Of a DNA stretch of 64,000 nt, positions 11,092 through 22,917 are shown one piece after another. The position numbers were made by a program, and so were the translations under genes. The notes under the pieces were generated by a model, which saw nothing but the letters and a program-made list of their open reading frames with translations, was not told the DNA's origin and did not search any database. Source of the stretch: Amoebophrya sp. A120 (lineage: Eukaryota > Sar > Dinophyceae > Syndiniales > Amoebophryaceae); assembly GCA_905178155.1 (NCBI GenBank), contig CAJINV010000012.1, positions 988,004 to 1,052,003 of the forward strand. The letters run 5' to 3'. Numbering within the stretch: the first letter of the stretch is position 1; the number at the start of each line of letters is the position of its first letter.

Positions 11092-14000
11092 TTACAGAAA
11101 CGTGGACGCGCGGCTCTGTTTTGCGTAAAATTGAATTTCATTGTGATTGGTTTTTTCTCTTCCCATATTCAAATGCTTCTCGTCGATAGGAAAGTGCTGT
11201 TCCACCGGCAACCGTTTTCGCGTAAGAAACTCTCGTCCTTCTCCTGCTGGTGTAGTTACTTCTTTTCTACGTCCTCCTTCCGGCGAGGACGGCGATGCCG
11301 ATGAAGATGATGTTGGTCGATGTTGATGTATATGTATTTCTTTTTCATGTTCATGTACTATGCTTGATGTTGGCTCTACTTCCTCCTCTTGCTCGGGAAA
11401 ATTGAAGACGCTCTTCTTCTTCCGGGGACGTGGTTTGTTCTTTGCGCTAGTGTTCGCGCCAGTGCTTTATGCATTGCAAAAGTATCGTATTCGTACTCGT
11501 ATAAATGCATTACAAATTTCCTCAGCATGAGAAATGACGTTTGTAATGCGGATTTACCTTAAGGACAAGATTTGTAATGCAAGTCTTGCATTTATACGAA
11601 TACGAGGCTTTTGCACAGGATATGCTCTCTTCTCCAGCGATATTCGCATCGGACTCTTGTCCAGTTGTTGTGGATGAAACTCCTGCTCCGTCAGAAGGGA
11701 AAGAAACAGAAACTCGCCCGGCTGGCTCGATCGATAAACCTATTTTTTGGTTCCTCTTCACGACTCCTTCGCTGGGCAGCAACCTCGCCACCGCAAGAGC
11801 AAAACTTTTTGCGGCTCGCTGAGAATAATTTGTGATCTCGTTGGAGGGAAGAAATTTATCCCCTGTGGACAGCGGCGGGAGAGGAGAAGGTGTCGTCGCT
11901 GTGCTGTCGTGAAGCTCTGTTTCAGCACTAGTACTTTTGAATGTAGCGGAAAATGTGACACTAGCTGCGCTGTCTCCTCCCTCTACCGCCGGCACCATAT
12001 TGCTGGTAGTAGAAGAATTTGAAATTCTCCGCTTTTCTTCAGCCGCGCCAGAAACTAGTACATTTTCATCAGCCCCGACGATTCGAGACAGGCCCTCCAA
12101 CAGAAGGCTGGCGTCGCGAATGATTTTCCTCTTCCGATCCATATCTACTACCTCATCTTTCTTGCAAGCACCGAATGAAGGACGCGGCTTTGTTCCAACA
12201 TTAGAAGCAGGAATAGCTGCTCTAGCTGTTGAAGGTGTTGCAACATCGTCGGCTTCATGTGCTCTGTTCAACGTTGTTCTGGTCCCCGTTATGCTAGCGC
12301 CTTCTTGATTTGTATTTCCGGTTGTTCCTCCTGAAGCCGCTTGTTCCGTGGCATCACTTTTTGTAGGTTCTGGCTCACGCTCGGGGTCAACAACAACACC
12401 CGTGGAGCTACGAGCTCTACTTGCGAACAACCCGCACGACCCCAGACGTGCACACAGGCGGTCCTCCCACCAGCGATCATGATATCACGAGAAAAAAGTG
12501 TTACAGTTACACATTTGTTGGAGTAGTTTCTGCATCACAAATTTTCTCTGTGTGGCAGGGAAAACTTGTAATGCGAAAATCACAAGGGAAAACAGGAAGA
12601 AAATGAGGATCCCAAGCATTTCCTGCATGAGAGAGGTTATCTGTGTTGCCGGTCTTGCAACACAATGTGTAACTGTAACACTTTTTTCTTGCGATACATG
12701 AGAACAGTATTCCAGTACGGCTTCCGCGGTACTTCGCGCTGTCTCCGAGGGCGCACAGGTGCCGAGAAACCAGAACAACTTCCCCAGCATTTGCAGGTCG
12801 GTTTGCAGGATATGGTTGTAGTGCGGATCGTAGTTAATATCGTGGTGGTCCGGTCGTGGTGCAAAGCTGGAACTAGTATCCTGTGGTAGATGCTCGTGTT
12901 CAGGTGGCTCCCCATCCTCATCTTCCGCAGCAGCTCGTCTTGCATCTTCTGGATTACCAGCGTCTGGCCCTCTTCTAAGCGGCCTTTTCGTCACGAAACC
13001 TAATTCTTTCCCAGCAGGAGCAGCAAGCTCGTGCTCGTCTCCCTGCCGTAGTCGGGTCAGAACGAAAATTTTCTGCCGGATAAGACTGCATAAGGCCTCC
13101 GCGATTGGAGTCGGGGAAGTGGAGGTGTACGTGTAGTAGTTGCAGACGATGCTAGAAGAACGAATGGTAGCAATATCATCTTTTCCAGCTTGTTTTTCGA
13201 ATGCTGCTTGTTCTTCGTCACCTCGGCAGCTTGGTCGTTCTATGCTTAAAAGAAGCTCATGTTCATCTTCTTGCATCGTTCCTCCAACTCGTCTTCCTTC
13301 AGCGCTGGAGATTGTGCGGGCGGTGGTCGATGATTGTACCGTGGTAGAGGAGGCCGCAGATAATTGCGTGCGCATCGATGTCGGTTTTGCAGTACTGTCA
13401 TGACCAGCAGATGACACTAGTGCAGTTATAACAGAGCTCGTCGTCGGCTTGTGCGCAGTGACAGTCTCTCTCCGCCCAGTCGCCGTTATGCTTGTCCTCC
13501 CGGCCCGGGCCAGCAAGAAACACATCTCGATGAGATTCCTCCACCGTGGGTCGTGGGTGACAGTTATTATGACGTCGTTTTTGTCATAGTAATCTCTGGA
13601 AGTCGTGCCTTCCGAAGTGGAGGTGCTGAGCCTTGAAGATGTTCTTGACGGTAGAGAATAAAGAAGTTGGCCTAGTTCTAGTTGTCCAGCACCAAGGGGC
13701 ATCGCTTTATTCCCAGCATACTGAAAATCCCTTCGAATTAACCGCAAACCGACGCGCTCCAGGTCCTGCCATACAATCGATGAACGCTTTGGTTTGACAT
13801 CACTGTTACTTTTCATCTTCGACCAACGACTAGGACTACTGCTCTCCGCGGCGAGCGCCATTGCTTTCTCGCTTCCGGCGATACAGAACCAGTCTTCGAT
13901 CTTCTTCAAGTCAAGAATCGCCTTTCGGCTCAAGCCAAATTCGAGGTTTTCCTTCTGCAAAACTTGATCCTTTATGCATTGCAAAAATGTCTGGGTCTGG

Positions 14001-15486
14001 AAACTTGTAATGCTGAATAGCCACGATGGACTGTGCCTTGAAGTTTAACTGCAGTGCAGCATGACAAATCTTTCAAACGCTCATCTGTCATGCGCAGGAC
14101 GCATTACAAACCGAGTTTTTGCATGACGAAAGTGTAGCGCTTTATTTGCTGCTTTAAGCGATACAGGTTTTTTAGGAATGCGAAACACGCAATACAGGTT
14201 CAACCTTTCCAGACTCAGACATATTTGCATTTGATATCCTTCACCTCGTCCACGGTTTCCTTCCGGGTCGCCAACGCCTTTTCCACGTGTTGAAAGGTTG
14301 ATTTCCGGTAGTCAAACAACAGGCTGGACCGCTTCTCGTTGCGGACTTGTTTGGAGCAGAACTCGTTTTCCTTCATGATTTCGATCTGCTTCTTCTTCAG
14401 CAGTTTGTACTCCTGTTTGCGCACGTTCGCAAGGGGTGGGCGGGAGGGGGAGGAGGCGGAAGAAGTTTTGATACTAGCAAGTACACCAGAATGTTGAGTT
14501 CCAGCAGCGCCAGTCTGCTCTAGAGGACGACCGTCGAAGGATCTGCTCGGGGAAAAATCGTGGGCAACGAGATCCCCATCTTCCACTCCTTCTGCGCGCA
14601 AAGCCAGAGCCGTGCGGCTGGGGCGAAGGATGAGATCGGTACTATTGGAGGTATAATTTTTGACCCTTCGTTTGTCATGATCTGCGGTAAATGACGATAT
14701 CGCGTCTGTAGAAGAAGGTGTTGACTCGAGGAGCTGTTGTGGTGCCCCCTTTGCTATTGCATCAAATGGTTGCGCATGACTAGTAAAATCCTTGTCGGCC
14801 AATGCATCTTCACCTGCTGTTGCTTCTCCGCTTCTACTTCTCCCACCACGACCCCACCTCGATTGTTGAGCTTTTTCCCTCGCCAACACAGCATGCCGCT
14901 GCTTTAGCTGGTGGGCCTCTTCGCGTATCGACAGGTGCTGGCGGCGGAGATTCTGGTAGGTGCCAGAGCCAGACGCACCTGAACTTTGTGCAGAAGTCTC
15001 TGTACAACTACTAAATTGCCCACCATGCAGCTGCGTTTCATCCGGTGGGAATGTCCTGAACGTCGGTTGCACGACCGCAGCTGCTCCAGAGTCAGAGGAA
15101 CAAGGAGACCTCCTCCTGCTGAATTCGGTTGTCTTTGGACCGTGACCGCCTACGCCTTTAACGTAGTTCATCCTTGTCGACAAATCGTCCCGTCGAAAAT
15201 GATCTTCTTCTTGTCCCCCGTACTCCGCGAGCGGCGAGGACATAGAGGCGATTGCCCTTGATGCGCCGCCTGTTGAGCAAGCCGGGGCTCTTTTGGTGGC
15301 GTGGTGATTTCCTCCAGGAACTAGTACCAGCCTGCCGCTTTTGGCGCACGCTGGAGACGCAGCTGGGCAAGGAGAACCAGAGCCTGCTCCTCTTGAAGTA
15401 CCCCCATAAAAATTCGTTCCCCGTGCGGCCCCGGGGACGAGGTTTCTGCAGCTCGCTGCCTGGTGACAAGGTGCTGGGTAAAACAT
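11092..15486 (-). CDS. Large low-complexity protein, four exons
   Basis: No family is recognised. The ATG is at 15486. Exons are 15486-14236, 13972-12697, 12482-11623 and 11466 to a stop at 11094-11092, giving roughly 1,250 residues. The protein is mostly disordered: Ser/Thr/Gly/Glu-rich, with a short helical Lys/Glu-rich block near the end of exon 1 (REEAHQLKQRHAVLAREKAQ and KQEYKLLKKKQIEIMKENEF) and a patch in exon 2 with better mixed composition (LDLKKIEDWFCIAGSEKAM and DVIITVTHDPRWRNLIEMCF). Exon 4 carries a basic patch (NKPRPRKKKSVFNFPEQEEE) that could be a nuclear localisation signal. Each junction is set by an introner duplication (AAGGAT, CATGA, TGCT) and keeps frame; exon 1 to 2 reads DEVKDQVLQKENLEF. 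An alternative 3' end uses an ordinary intron into the 10963-10730 frame. Confidence 0.6.
11467..11622. mobile_element. Introner, family B
   Basis: The left end TATGCATTGCAAAAGTATCG matches the inverted right end TACGAGGCTTTTGCACAGGA. Flanked by TGCT (11463-11466, 11623-11626). It separates exons 3 and 4 of the low-complexity gene. Confidence 0.75.
12483..12696. mobile_element. Introner, family E
   Basis: Ends TATCACGAGAAAAAAGTGTT and AACACTTTTTTCTTGCGATA are inverted. Target duplication CATGA (12478-12482, 12697-12701). Removal keeps frame between exons 2 and 3 of the low-complexity gene. Confidence 0.85.
13973..14235. mobile_element. Introner, family A
   Basis: TIRs with ATGTCTGGGTCTGG on the left and its complement on the right. 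Duplication ATCCTT (13967-13972, 14236-14241). Removal reads DEVKDQVLQKE in frame. Confidence 0.9.
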
Positions 15487-16516
15487 TATTGCGACCGGTG
15501 CTGGGAAGGATGTTCTTGATGCGTCGTTTTTATATATTAATTTTTCGTGGTCAGTGAGAAGTCATTCGGGAAAAACGAACGGATTTCATATTCATTGCAG
15601 AAATTGGCGCTTGTTCTTTCCGGTAGTAAAAAGAGATAATCAAGAAAAAATTCACAGTACTACACAATCTAAATGCGAAAACAGAGGGACTACGGATACG
15701 ACACGTCGAAGCTCGCCTCGCTTCGGTGAATGCAGTGTTGGGACCGAAAGTATGATCTATCAAATGTGAGATCAAGAACACGTAGAAGATGCAGAAGCCG
15801 AGTTTTCATCATAATAGATCAACGACGAACACGAGCGCGAGCCAAAGCGAAACAAAATACCGCTCAACTTCTTGGTTTAGTTAAAAACTTTCATTCATAA
15901 AAGCGATCAGGGGAAGGACAAGACCTAGATAGTCAACAGGCAGGAACAGGGCGCAATCTTCTTCAACAGTCAGGATCACAACACACAGGCACCTTCTGCA
16001 AAAACCAGAACAGTTTTTCTTGATCACTTTTTCTTACCGACAGTAACGGAACTCCGAACTCCATGCTGAAGATCTGTTCCACGAAGATCATCTTCCGAGC
16101 ATCATACTGATTCATACGCAAGTACCTTTCACGAACTCCAACAGCGTCTAGAGGAAGCCTGTACAACTAGGGCGATTTCATGCCTCTCTTGTACTACAGG
16201 CAAGTTGTTCAACCACCAATACCAGCGGTCTTTTTCATTTTCCTGTATTAAATTTGGCAGAAAATCACGACACAGTTAAGCAAGGGGAACAAACCATTTT
16301 TCCGAATCGAGTCGCTTCTTTAAGAACTGTACGTCGGTCGATTTATTGCAGATTCATCCAATCCTTCACATTAGTAAGAAGTTCGCGCTTACCGTGGACA
16401 TCGAAGTAGAAGAAGAAGTACTAGACACATGATAGCACATTTGATTTACATTTCGCTTCCACAGCTGCTCCTCAACTTGTGTTGCTCCATGTAGTTTCCA
16501 TCGGAACTACACTATG
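15487..16516. other. Intergenic, no gene seen
   Basis: A/T-rich sequence between the F-box-like gene's stop and the ATG of the low-complexity gene. Only short frames without recognisable content; presumably holds the leader and any promoter of the downstream gene. Confidence 0.4.
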
Positions 16517-19500
16517 TCACCAGTACTTCCCATCCAATTCCGAGTGGTAGAAATCACTCACTGTGACAAACGCCCGTCGTCCGAAGTTCTGATCCACCCA
16601 ACTTTTGCTCGCAGAAGATGATGAGCTGCTACTTGATCCGCCTGCAGAAGAACTGCTATTTGACATTTCAGCGCAAGAACCTTGACCACCACCACCACTA
16701 CTGCTACTACACACCTGCGTGAGCTGATGGGGCGCGAGGACCAGCACCAGGTCGGTAAAATCGACCAGCACGAACACCACGTTCTGGCGCCAGGTGTGGT
16801 TCTGGAACCTGCCCACAGGGATGAAAGTGGTATTCAGCTGGATTTCGCACTGAAACAGCACCTTGCCGAGCAGTTTGGGATCCACGGTGGACGTCTCCGC
16901 GTCGAAAATTCTTTCGTAAAACTTCCGCGCTTCCGCCTCCTCCGCGTCGTAGGAAGTGGTGGGTTTTGTTGTTTGGTTGGGGGCGCAGAGAGGGAAAGAG
17001 GTAGAAGTAGCTCTAGAATCCGCCAAAATTTCCTGCTGCGCGTGAGGTTCTTGGTCCTTGACGAGGTTGTACTCCACCTGTAGTTCATCTTTGCTCTGGG
17101 ATGTTGACGGTCGTGTGAAGAATGCCGAGGCGTCAGCATGTTGATCTCCATGACGTTGTGCGAATGATGCCGTCACGGGGATCTTCTCGACGCCGATTTT
17201 GCCCGCACTACTTCTGTCGCTCACGTCGACCACACAACTACTGCATCCAGAACTATTGCCGCAGCCGCTGGGAAAAGCTATTGGATTTTTGTTGTTCTTT
17301 GAAACAAAGTCTTCCTCTTCGTAAAAACTGGAAGACGCTCTCCTCCGTCTTTTCCGGAGCAAATCCCTACTGAAGCAGCTAGTGAAAGAACTACAACCCG
17401 TGGTCGATGAACTACTACTATTCAACGCAGCTGCTAGGTATATCCTCTTCTGTTTTTCCCAGATTTTTCTCCCCTCCTCTTCCGGGATTTTCTTCACCAA
17501 CCGTGCGTTTTTCCCGATCATTTTCGCATACTTCGATTTCTCCCACACGTCTCGCAGATTGTTCAAGTTTCTATCCGAAACGAAGAACCCGGTGCGGTCC
17601 ATGGTGAAAATGCAGTTTTTCGCTGGCATCTTCCCCCGGATTAGCAAATTCGCGTAGTGCTGGAAGGACTTGGAGACCTTCGACAGCCGGATAAAGCTGG
17701 TGGGGAGTAAGAGAAATTCCAAGATCAGCGCCAGCAAGTCGGACTCAAAAATCTGCTTCTCAATGCTCTCGATCTCGATCCATTTTTGCACCGTCGGCGA
17801 ATTCTCCAGCTCATCGAGGTTTGACCCGAAGCTATTCGTCCGCATGGAGCAGGTGCGCTTGGACCGCGGGGAGGAGGTGCGGGACGACACGGACAACGTC
17901 GCTGTCGTTGCTCGGCTTCCGCTTGATGTTCCGGAGGACCAAGTCGTGGCTGCATAAGTAGAACTGCTGCTCATGCAGTGGTTGTGCTTGTCGATACAGA
18001 CGCCGACCGCTGCACTAGAGGTTCCTGGTCCGCCTAGTATTGCGTTGTTGTACAGCCGGGGCGTACTAGTGCCCGGCGCAGTAGTTGCACTACTAGTACC
18101 CCAACCATAACCCTTCGGTGAGAGGAGAAAGAAATGATCCTGCTGAGGATCCGCGGTAGTCGCTGGTAAGTTGTGCATTGCGTTTGTTCTACTGCTCGAA
18201 GATGCAGCCGTTGTCACTAGCTTGCCCGGTATACTCGCGAGCGATCCCTCGTCCGCGAAAAATTCTTGGTGGTATATTTCGTCCAACCTGGGCAAGAGCT
18301 CCACCGGGTGATGCTGATGCGCCGTCGATAAGGGAACAATTCCTGCACCAGCTCCTGTTGTTGGAGGTGTTGTAGAGTTCGTGGCTGTTCCTGTCGCTGC
18401 ACCCCCACCCGTCGTGTTTTCGCAAAAATTTTTCCCAATATGGAGTAGTTCGGCGGGCAATGCACCGAGTCGTGGCGGAGAAGTAGAAGAAGAAGAACTC
18501 CTCGCATTTAGCGTTGACAAAGTAGCACCACAAGAAGAACCACTCGCGGATGATGATGATGATGAAGCAGTTGCGCCTGCTGTGTTTGGTGTTCCCGTTC
18601 CGAGAAAAACGTTACACTCCTCTTGCAGCTCTTGTCCTCCATGTTGACCAAAATGCTGTGGCCCGCCTAGTACAACTCCTAGCGAAGAAGAAGATCCACC
18701 TTCTTCGCAATCGAAAAACAGCCGGTGCTGCAAGCTCCGCACCTGCAACAGGAACCGGACCCGTGCGCGGACTAGATCGGGATTCTTCCACTTCGGGCGA
18801 CTCGAGAATAATCCCCCGGCGTCGAAGGCGGACTATGAAAGGGAAAAATCCCCCCTCCCCATATCAAAAAGGAAATCTGTGATGCTGGATTTGCGTACAC
18901 AAATCCGATTTGTATTGCAGGAAGGCATACCGAGCAGATCCCCAGGCTAGGTAGGGGCGTATGGGCCTAGTTGTTCAGCATTGCAAACGGCTGACCTTTA
19001 GGCCCAACAACATGGCAAATCGCTTCCATAATGGGGCGGAAGCTTCTGCCCTTGCCTTCTTGCAAGAGAAATGTGATTTGTGACCTCAAATCAGCAACAC
19101 AAATCTTCGGAAAGATACCTTTTCGATATGGGGAGGGGGGATTTTTCCTCTCAATACGGACTGCCGGCGGTTCATGATGGGAGAGGAGGGGATTTTCGCG
19201 AGAATTGCGTCGGGTAGCGCACTCAGAAACGGCTGGCAGCATTCGATCGGGGTGGAGTCCACGCAGGAGGGAGGAGGACGGCGGAGTAGAGCAGTGGACG
19301 AGGTGGAAGTTGTAGTGCAGCTGGTCGTATCTTCGGACTTTTTTATGTGGGTTACAACCACGTTGTTCAAATGGTGTTGTTGTAGGACCTCCGACCGCGT
19401 TTGAGCTTCGGCCTTTATCTAGAGCTTTAACACCCGTTAGCATGAGAAGTGGTGAATTTGTAGTGAATTTTGCATGACAAATTGCAGATGAGTCCGCCGG

Positions 19501-20537
19501 GACATTGTCCCTCTTGGCCTTCTGGGAAGTAGTGGGCTCTGCACACCGCAAAAGTCAAGGCTTATGCGGCGGGCAACTTCTAGACATGGCCTGGGTGCCG
19601 TTCTTTGGCCATGTCTATTCGTCATCTCCCTGTGCCCGTATAAGAGCACTGCAGCAGCCGCGGCAAAGACGCCAAAAGGACAGTGCTGCGAAGCACATGC
19701 AATCAGGCAAGAAGGCGCGAAAGCAAGGGCAAAAGGACCAGGCCAAGAGCTCTGACGCGTCTATCCGGCAGGCGCGTGAGCTCTCCCGGCCTTTTCGGCA
19801 GAATATAAAAGGGCTGAGGGGGGCAGCAGAGGGCGCTTGCCTTTTCCCCTCGGCCCCACTTCCCAGGGCCTATTTGCGGACTTCCTTGAGCACTTTTCTG
19901 CGCTAAAGTTTGCCCTCGGCCCCCTCCCTCTCGACCCACTATGAACTCCGCAGAGGCAGTGTTGTATTGTGAGACCGCCAGAGGCCGCCTTTACTTCTTG
20001 GCAACGTCGCACCAGGCAGCTGCAAAGACGTGCGTCTCTACTTTAGGCTCTGACAGTGAGCGTCACCATCCAAGTGGCACCAGGCAAGTGACAGCCTTTC
20101 AACTACTTACACGGAACGCTGACTGCCTGGTGTCCTTCTCGCGCTCTTCATATGCCCTCTAATTCATGCATCATGCCACGCAATACAAATTCACTGCAAA
20201 TTCACCCTTCTGTATGTTAACGACCGTCCAAGACATAAGACTTTATCTGGGTTACAACCACGTTGTTCAAATCGTGCTGTTGTAGAGGTCCCGATTGCCT
20301 GGTTTGAGCTACGGGGAAGCGTGGAGAAAAAGAGCAGCTCGAAGTAGGTGGTGAACAATCTATTCTGGTTGTCTCCACGTCCTGTTGTTCACAACATTCA
20401 TCGAGCGGGCCTGACATATGTAGCCCACCTGCTCCAGAAGTTCTACCAGTAGACTCTTCTCCTGCTGCGCTGCTGACTCCGTTGGCATCGTCAACTACCG
20501 GAGTCGTCGTGTAGAGAGACGGGAAAATTGCCGACAT
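16517..20537 (-). CDS. F-box-like protein with long disordered N-terminus
   Basis: The likely role is a substrate-recognition subunit of an SCF-type ubiquitin ligase, inferred from one domain only. ATG at 20537 (MSAIFPSLYTTTPVV). Exon 1 ends near 20250, exon 2 is about 19349-19163, exon 3 is 18834 to the stop at 16517. Exon 2 joins exon 3 at an AGTCCG duplication, reading MNRRQSAFDAGGLFSSRP. Exon 3 begins Arg-rich (VRARVRFLLQVRSLQHRLF), becomes Ser/Thr/Gly-rich, and then carries a compact helical domain (LLALILEFLLLPTSFIRLSK, then VSKSFQHYANLLIRGK) that looks like an F-box. A Lys-rich helix follows (KIWEKQKRIYL), then more low-complexity sequence and a conserved-looking end (TFIPVGRFQNHTWRQNVVFV). 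The exon 1-2 junction is unusual: see the 900-bp repeat. The F-box call is moderate; overall gene reality is high. Confidence 0.6.
18835..19156. mobile_element. Introner, family J
   Basis: Ends contain GAAAAATCCCCCCTCCCC and GGGGAGGGGGGATTTTTCC, inverted. Target duplication CGGACT (18829-18834, 19157-19162). Interior has the usual CTGTGATGC/ACACAAATC type motifs. Removal keeps frame in the F-box-like gene. The only copy of this family here. Confidence 0.85.
19342..20310. repeat. 68-bp direct repeats offset by exactly 900 bp around an intron
   Basis: The segments 19342-19408 and 20242-20310 share GGGTTACAACCACGTTGTTC and flanking sequence at roughly 80% or better. Both copies read the same protein in the same frame (LNNVVVT). 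The F-box-like gene's first intron lies between them, so excision at equivalent points removes 900 bp, a multiple of three. Confidence 0.8.
19440..20215. mobile_element. Introner-like element, family K, with nested G/C-rich core
   Basis: Ends GGTGAATTTGTAGTGAATTT (left, minus a few bases) and AAATTCACTGCAAATTCACC (right) are inverted. Flanked by GTTA (19436-19439, 20216-20219). The core (about 19490-20160) is G/C-rich, contains a short plus-strand frame of 133 codons with no recognisable product, and may be a second insertion. It sits inside the 900-bp repeat unit. Confidence 0.65.
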
Positions 20538-21850
20538 AGTACTGGTTCACCAGGTGGTGAATTGTGGTAAAGGGCGGTGAGATAATTATGACAAAAACAG
20601 CGAAGATAGAAATTGAAATTGTAGAAAGAAACAACAGCAGGTATAGCGAAAAACAAAAACAAAACACGAAACGGAAACTCAAAAAATACAAAAAATCAAA
20701 AATGCATGTCACGTGGTCCCATTCAAAACTCCAAAGATGAAACGGTTGCGCTTCGTACGTGACAATGCTGGTACACTCGGTTTGTACATACAGATTTAAT
20801 TTCGGGAAAAAAAAAACGTGCTAATGTGGATTTTTTTACAGGAGCGACATTTTCAAGAATACTACTCAGGGTTTACGATTGCGATGAATGTTGTGTATGC
20901 TTACTCAATATGGGAAGTAATATGTTGGGCTATCTTCTTCATCAAAATGGAAGCTTATGGGTAGGGGAGTCTCAACACCAAATACTAACACGACGTTTGC
21001 TTGAATATGGGGACAAATGTACCTGGCGGCCACGATGTATATGTTGCTCTCTCGTTCAACGCTCCTGTTTCTTCAGTTTTCGAAGTTACTTAGAAAGCCG
21101 CTCGACTAGAGAAAGGGGGCCCGTAAAGATGACACACATCAAAGCTACGATATCATAAAAGTGCTCCTGTGCATAGAAAAAGCTACAATACGACGACCTC
21201 TGCAACGAAAAAAACTCTGTCTCTCTCGAACCGAACCGACGAAAAAAACCTGTAGTGCCTCTGACCGAAGATCATAATCGGTGCCATACGGAAGCAATAT
21301 CAGCTGCGCCGCGGTACAAAGCTGCACCTAGTGCAACTGAAACAAAATAGAAAATTCAACCGATGGTGACTCAACTCAGCGCACCGACCATAGTTAGTGT
21401 TAATCTGTAAACATACTGCATATGAATCTGCCCCGAAAGAAAAGCGAAACAACAAAGAAGCCGATTTGTATGGTCATGTTGAGTGTCTGTGGTTCTCGCA
21501 AATGCAAAATCGTAATCGACCGAGAGAAGGAGCACTTATTTGCTCGATACAGAGGAGTCAAGAAAAGGCCCAATCATATAATTGCGCATCCAGGCTGGGG
21601 AACCGCCTCGTTTGATTCGCATCGCTTCTTTTTTCTTGGAAGGTAGTAGCAAATCAAGAATTTTACTGGTCAAAGTCAAATCGTACAAGCTCGTATAGGT
21701 TCATCGGATATTTTTGCAACGTTCAGAGTTCGTCGCGTTTCTTCTTTCTTTTCTGACATCTTTTTCCATTGTACAGGTGGGTGGCCTTCCAAGTTATCTT
21801 AGAGCTAGAGGCTGGAATAGTTACAAGAAAAGTTGCTGCTGAAGGGGTCT
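20538..21850. other. Intergenic, no gene seen
   Basis: A/T-rich. A plus-strand frame of 110 codons (20826-21158) and others lack recognisable sequence. Presumed leader region of the F-box-like gene and 3' flank of the gene to the right. Confidence 0.4.
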
Positions 21851-22477
21851 TCAGAGCTCGTTACAAGCGAGGTGAATTTGATTTCTAGGTAGAATTATTT
21901 CTTCGTTCATGTTGTTCTATCAACTGTAAAAATGTCTGGGTCTGGAAGAATGCAAGAATTTGTCATGCTTGTCTGGCATGACTCTGAACTCTGTGTTGCA
22001 TGGCCGCGAAGAACTTCTCCTCCCTGTCAAGCAAAAGCAAAAACGCAGTTTCCCATGCGGAGTGCGCAACTCAGGGCCATGGAAAAAACTTGTCATGCTT
22101 GGCAGCGCATTATAGTGAGTTCACTATTCCCTTTCTTGCATCACAAGTTTCCAGACCCAGACATTTTTACATTTGATATGTTCATCAATAATTGCACAGT
22201 GGTATTCGTCAATTTTGTGAAGTCACCAGTTGAAGCTAATTTCTTTCGAAGAATGTCATTACAGGCAACGGCGCGCTTGCAGGAGGCGCTGCGGTGTCGT
22301 GACGTTCTATTGAAAGCAGCTATGCAACCGAGTACTACACGACTGCTGCATGCAAGAACAACTTTCTCACCGACAAGACAACCGTTGTAGTAGAAGAAAA
22401 GTTGAGCTGATTGTTCAGGTTTGAAATTCTGAGAGGTACTAGAATTGGTTTTCGTTTTCCTTCTATCTTGCGTAAAA
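21851..22477 (-). CDS. Candidate small gene, two exons visible
   Basis: Not recognised. A minus-strand frame opens after a plausible 3' splice site (TGTTTCAAACCAG, near 22478) and encodes NGCLVGEKVVLACSSRVVLG followed by a basic stretch (NRTSRHRSASCKRAVACND). It crosses a family A introner and ends NEEIILPRNQIHLACNEL at a TGA 21853-21851. The introner has a clean 5-bp duplication and its removal keeps the frame open for 20 more codons, which is the main support. An upstream exon with the start codon was not found between 22478 and the end of the ATPase gene at 22918. The introner could also mark an untranslated exon. Confidence 0.35.
21918..22178. mobile_element. Introner, family A
   Basis: Left TATCAACTGTAAAAATGTCT, right AGACATTTTTACATTTGATA. 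Target duplication TGTTC (21913-21917, 22179-22183). Its presence suggests a transcribed gene here. Confidence 0.85.
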
Positions 22478-22917
22478 CTGGTTTGAAACAAGTAAAAGAG
22501 CTCGTTATATCGTGCCCAAGAGAGATAGCTTTAAAACAGAAACTAGATTTTCGTGCCTACTCTCTTTCATCATTTTTCTCTTTTTTCGTCCTGAAAGAAA
22601 GGCGTTGAACTTAAAGGACAAAATTCGGACATTTGCATTTCGAAACATCAAATAAAAGCTCTGTAGATGAGTAGTTGCGTCGTCAGTGTGCCGGCGGTCA
22701 CAACCCTTCTATCGACAACACGACTACATAGCAAATTTCTCGTCTGTTCATGTGCTGGCTGCACCAGTCAACTCGAACATCTTCCCACGCCTCGGGAATA
22801 CAAAGTAGGTGTAGGGACGAAGGAATCAGAAAGCGAATACTTACCTAGCTCACAGTGAAAAAGAAACTTGTTTCGTATAGAACAATGGTGCTCATCAAAA
22901 TCCCCTTTCACAAGAAC

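Noticed and set aside
19505-19906. Plus-strand frame of 133 codons inside the F-box gene intron
   Set aside because: No recognisable sequence; lies in the G/C-rich core of an introner-like element.
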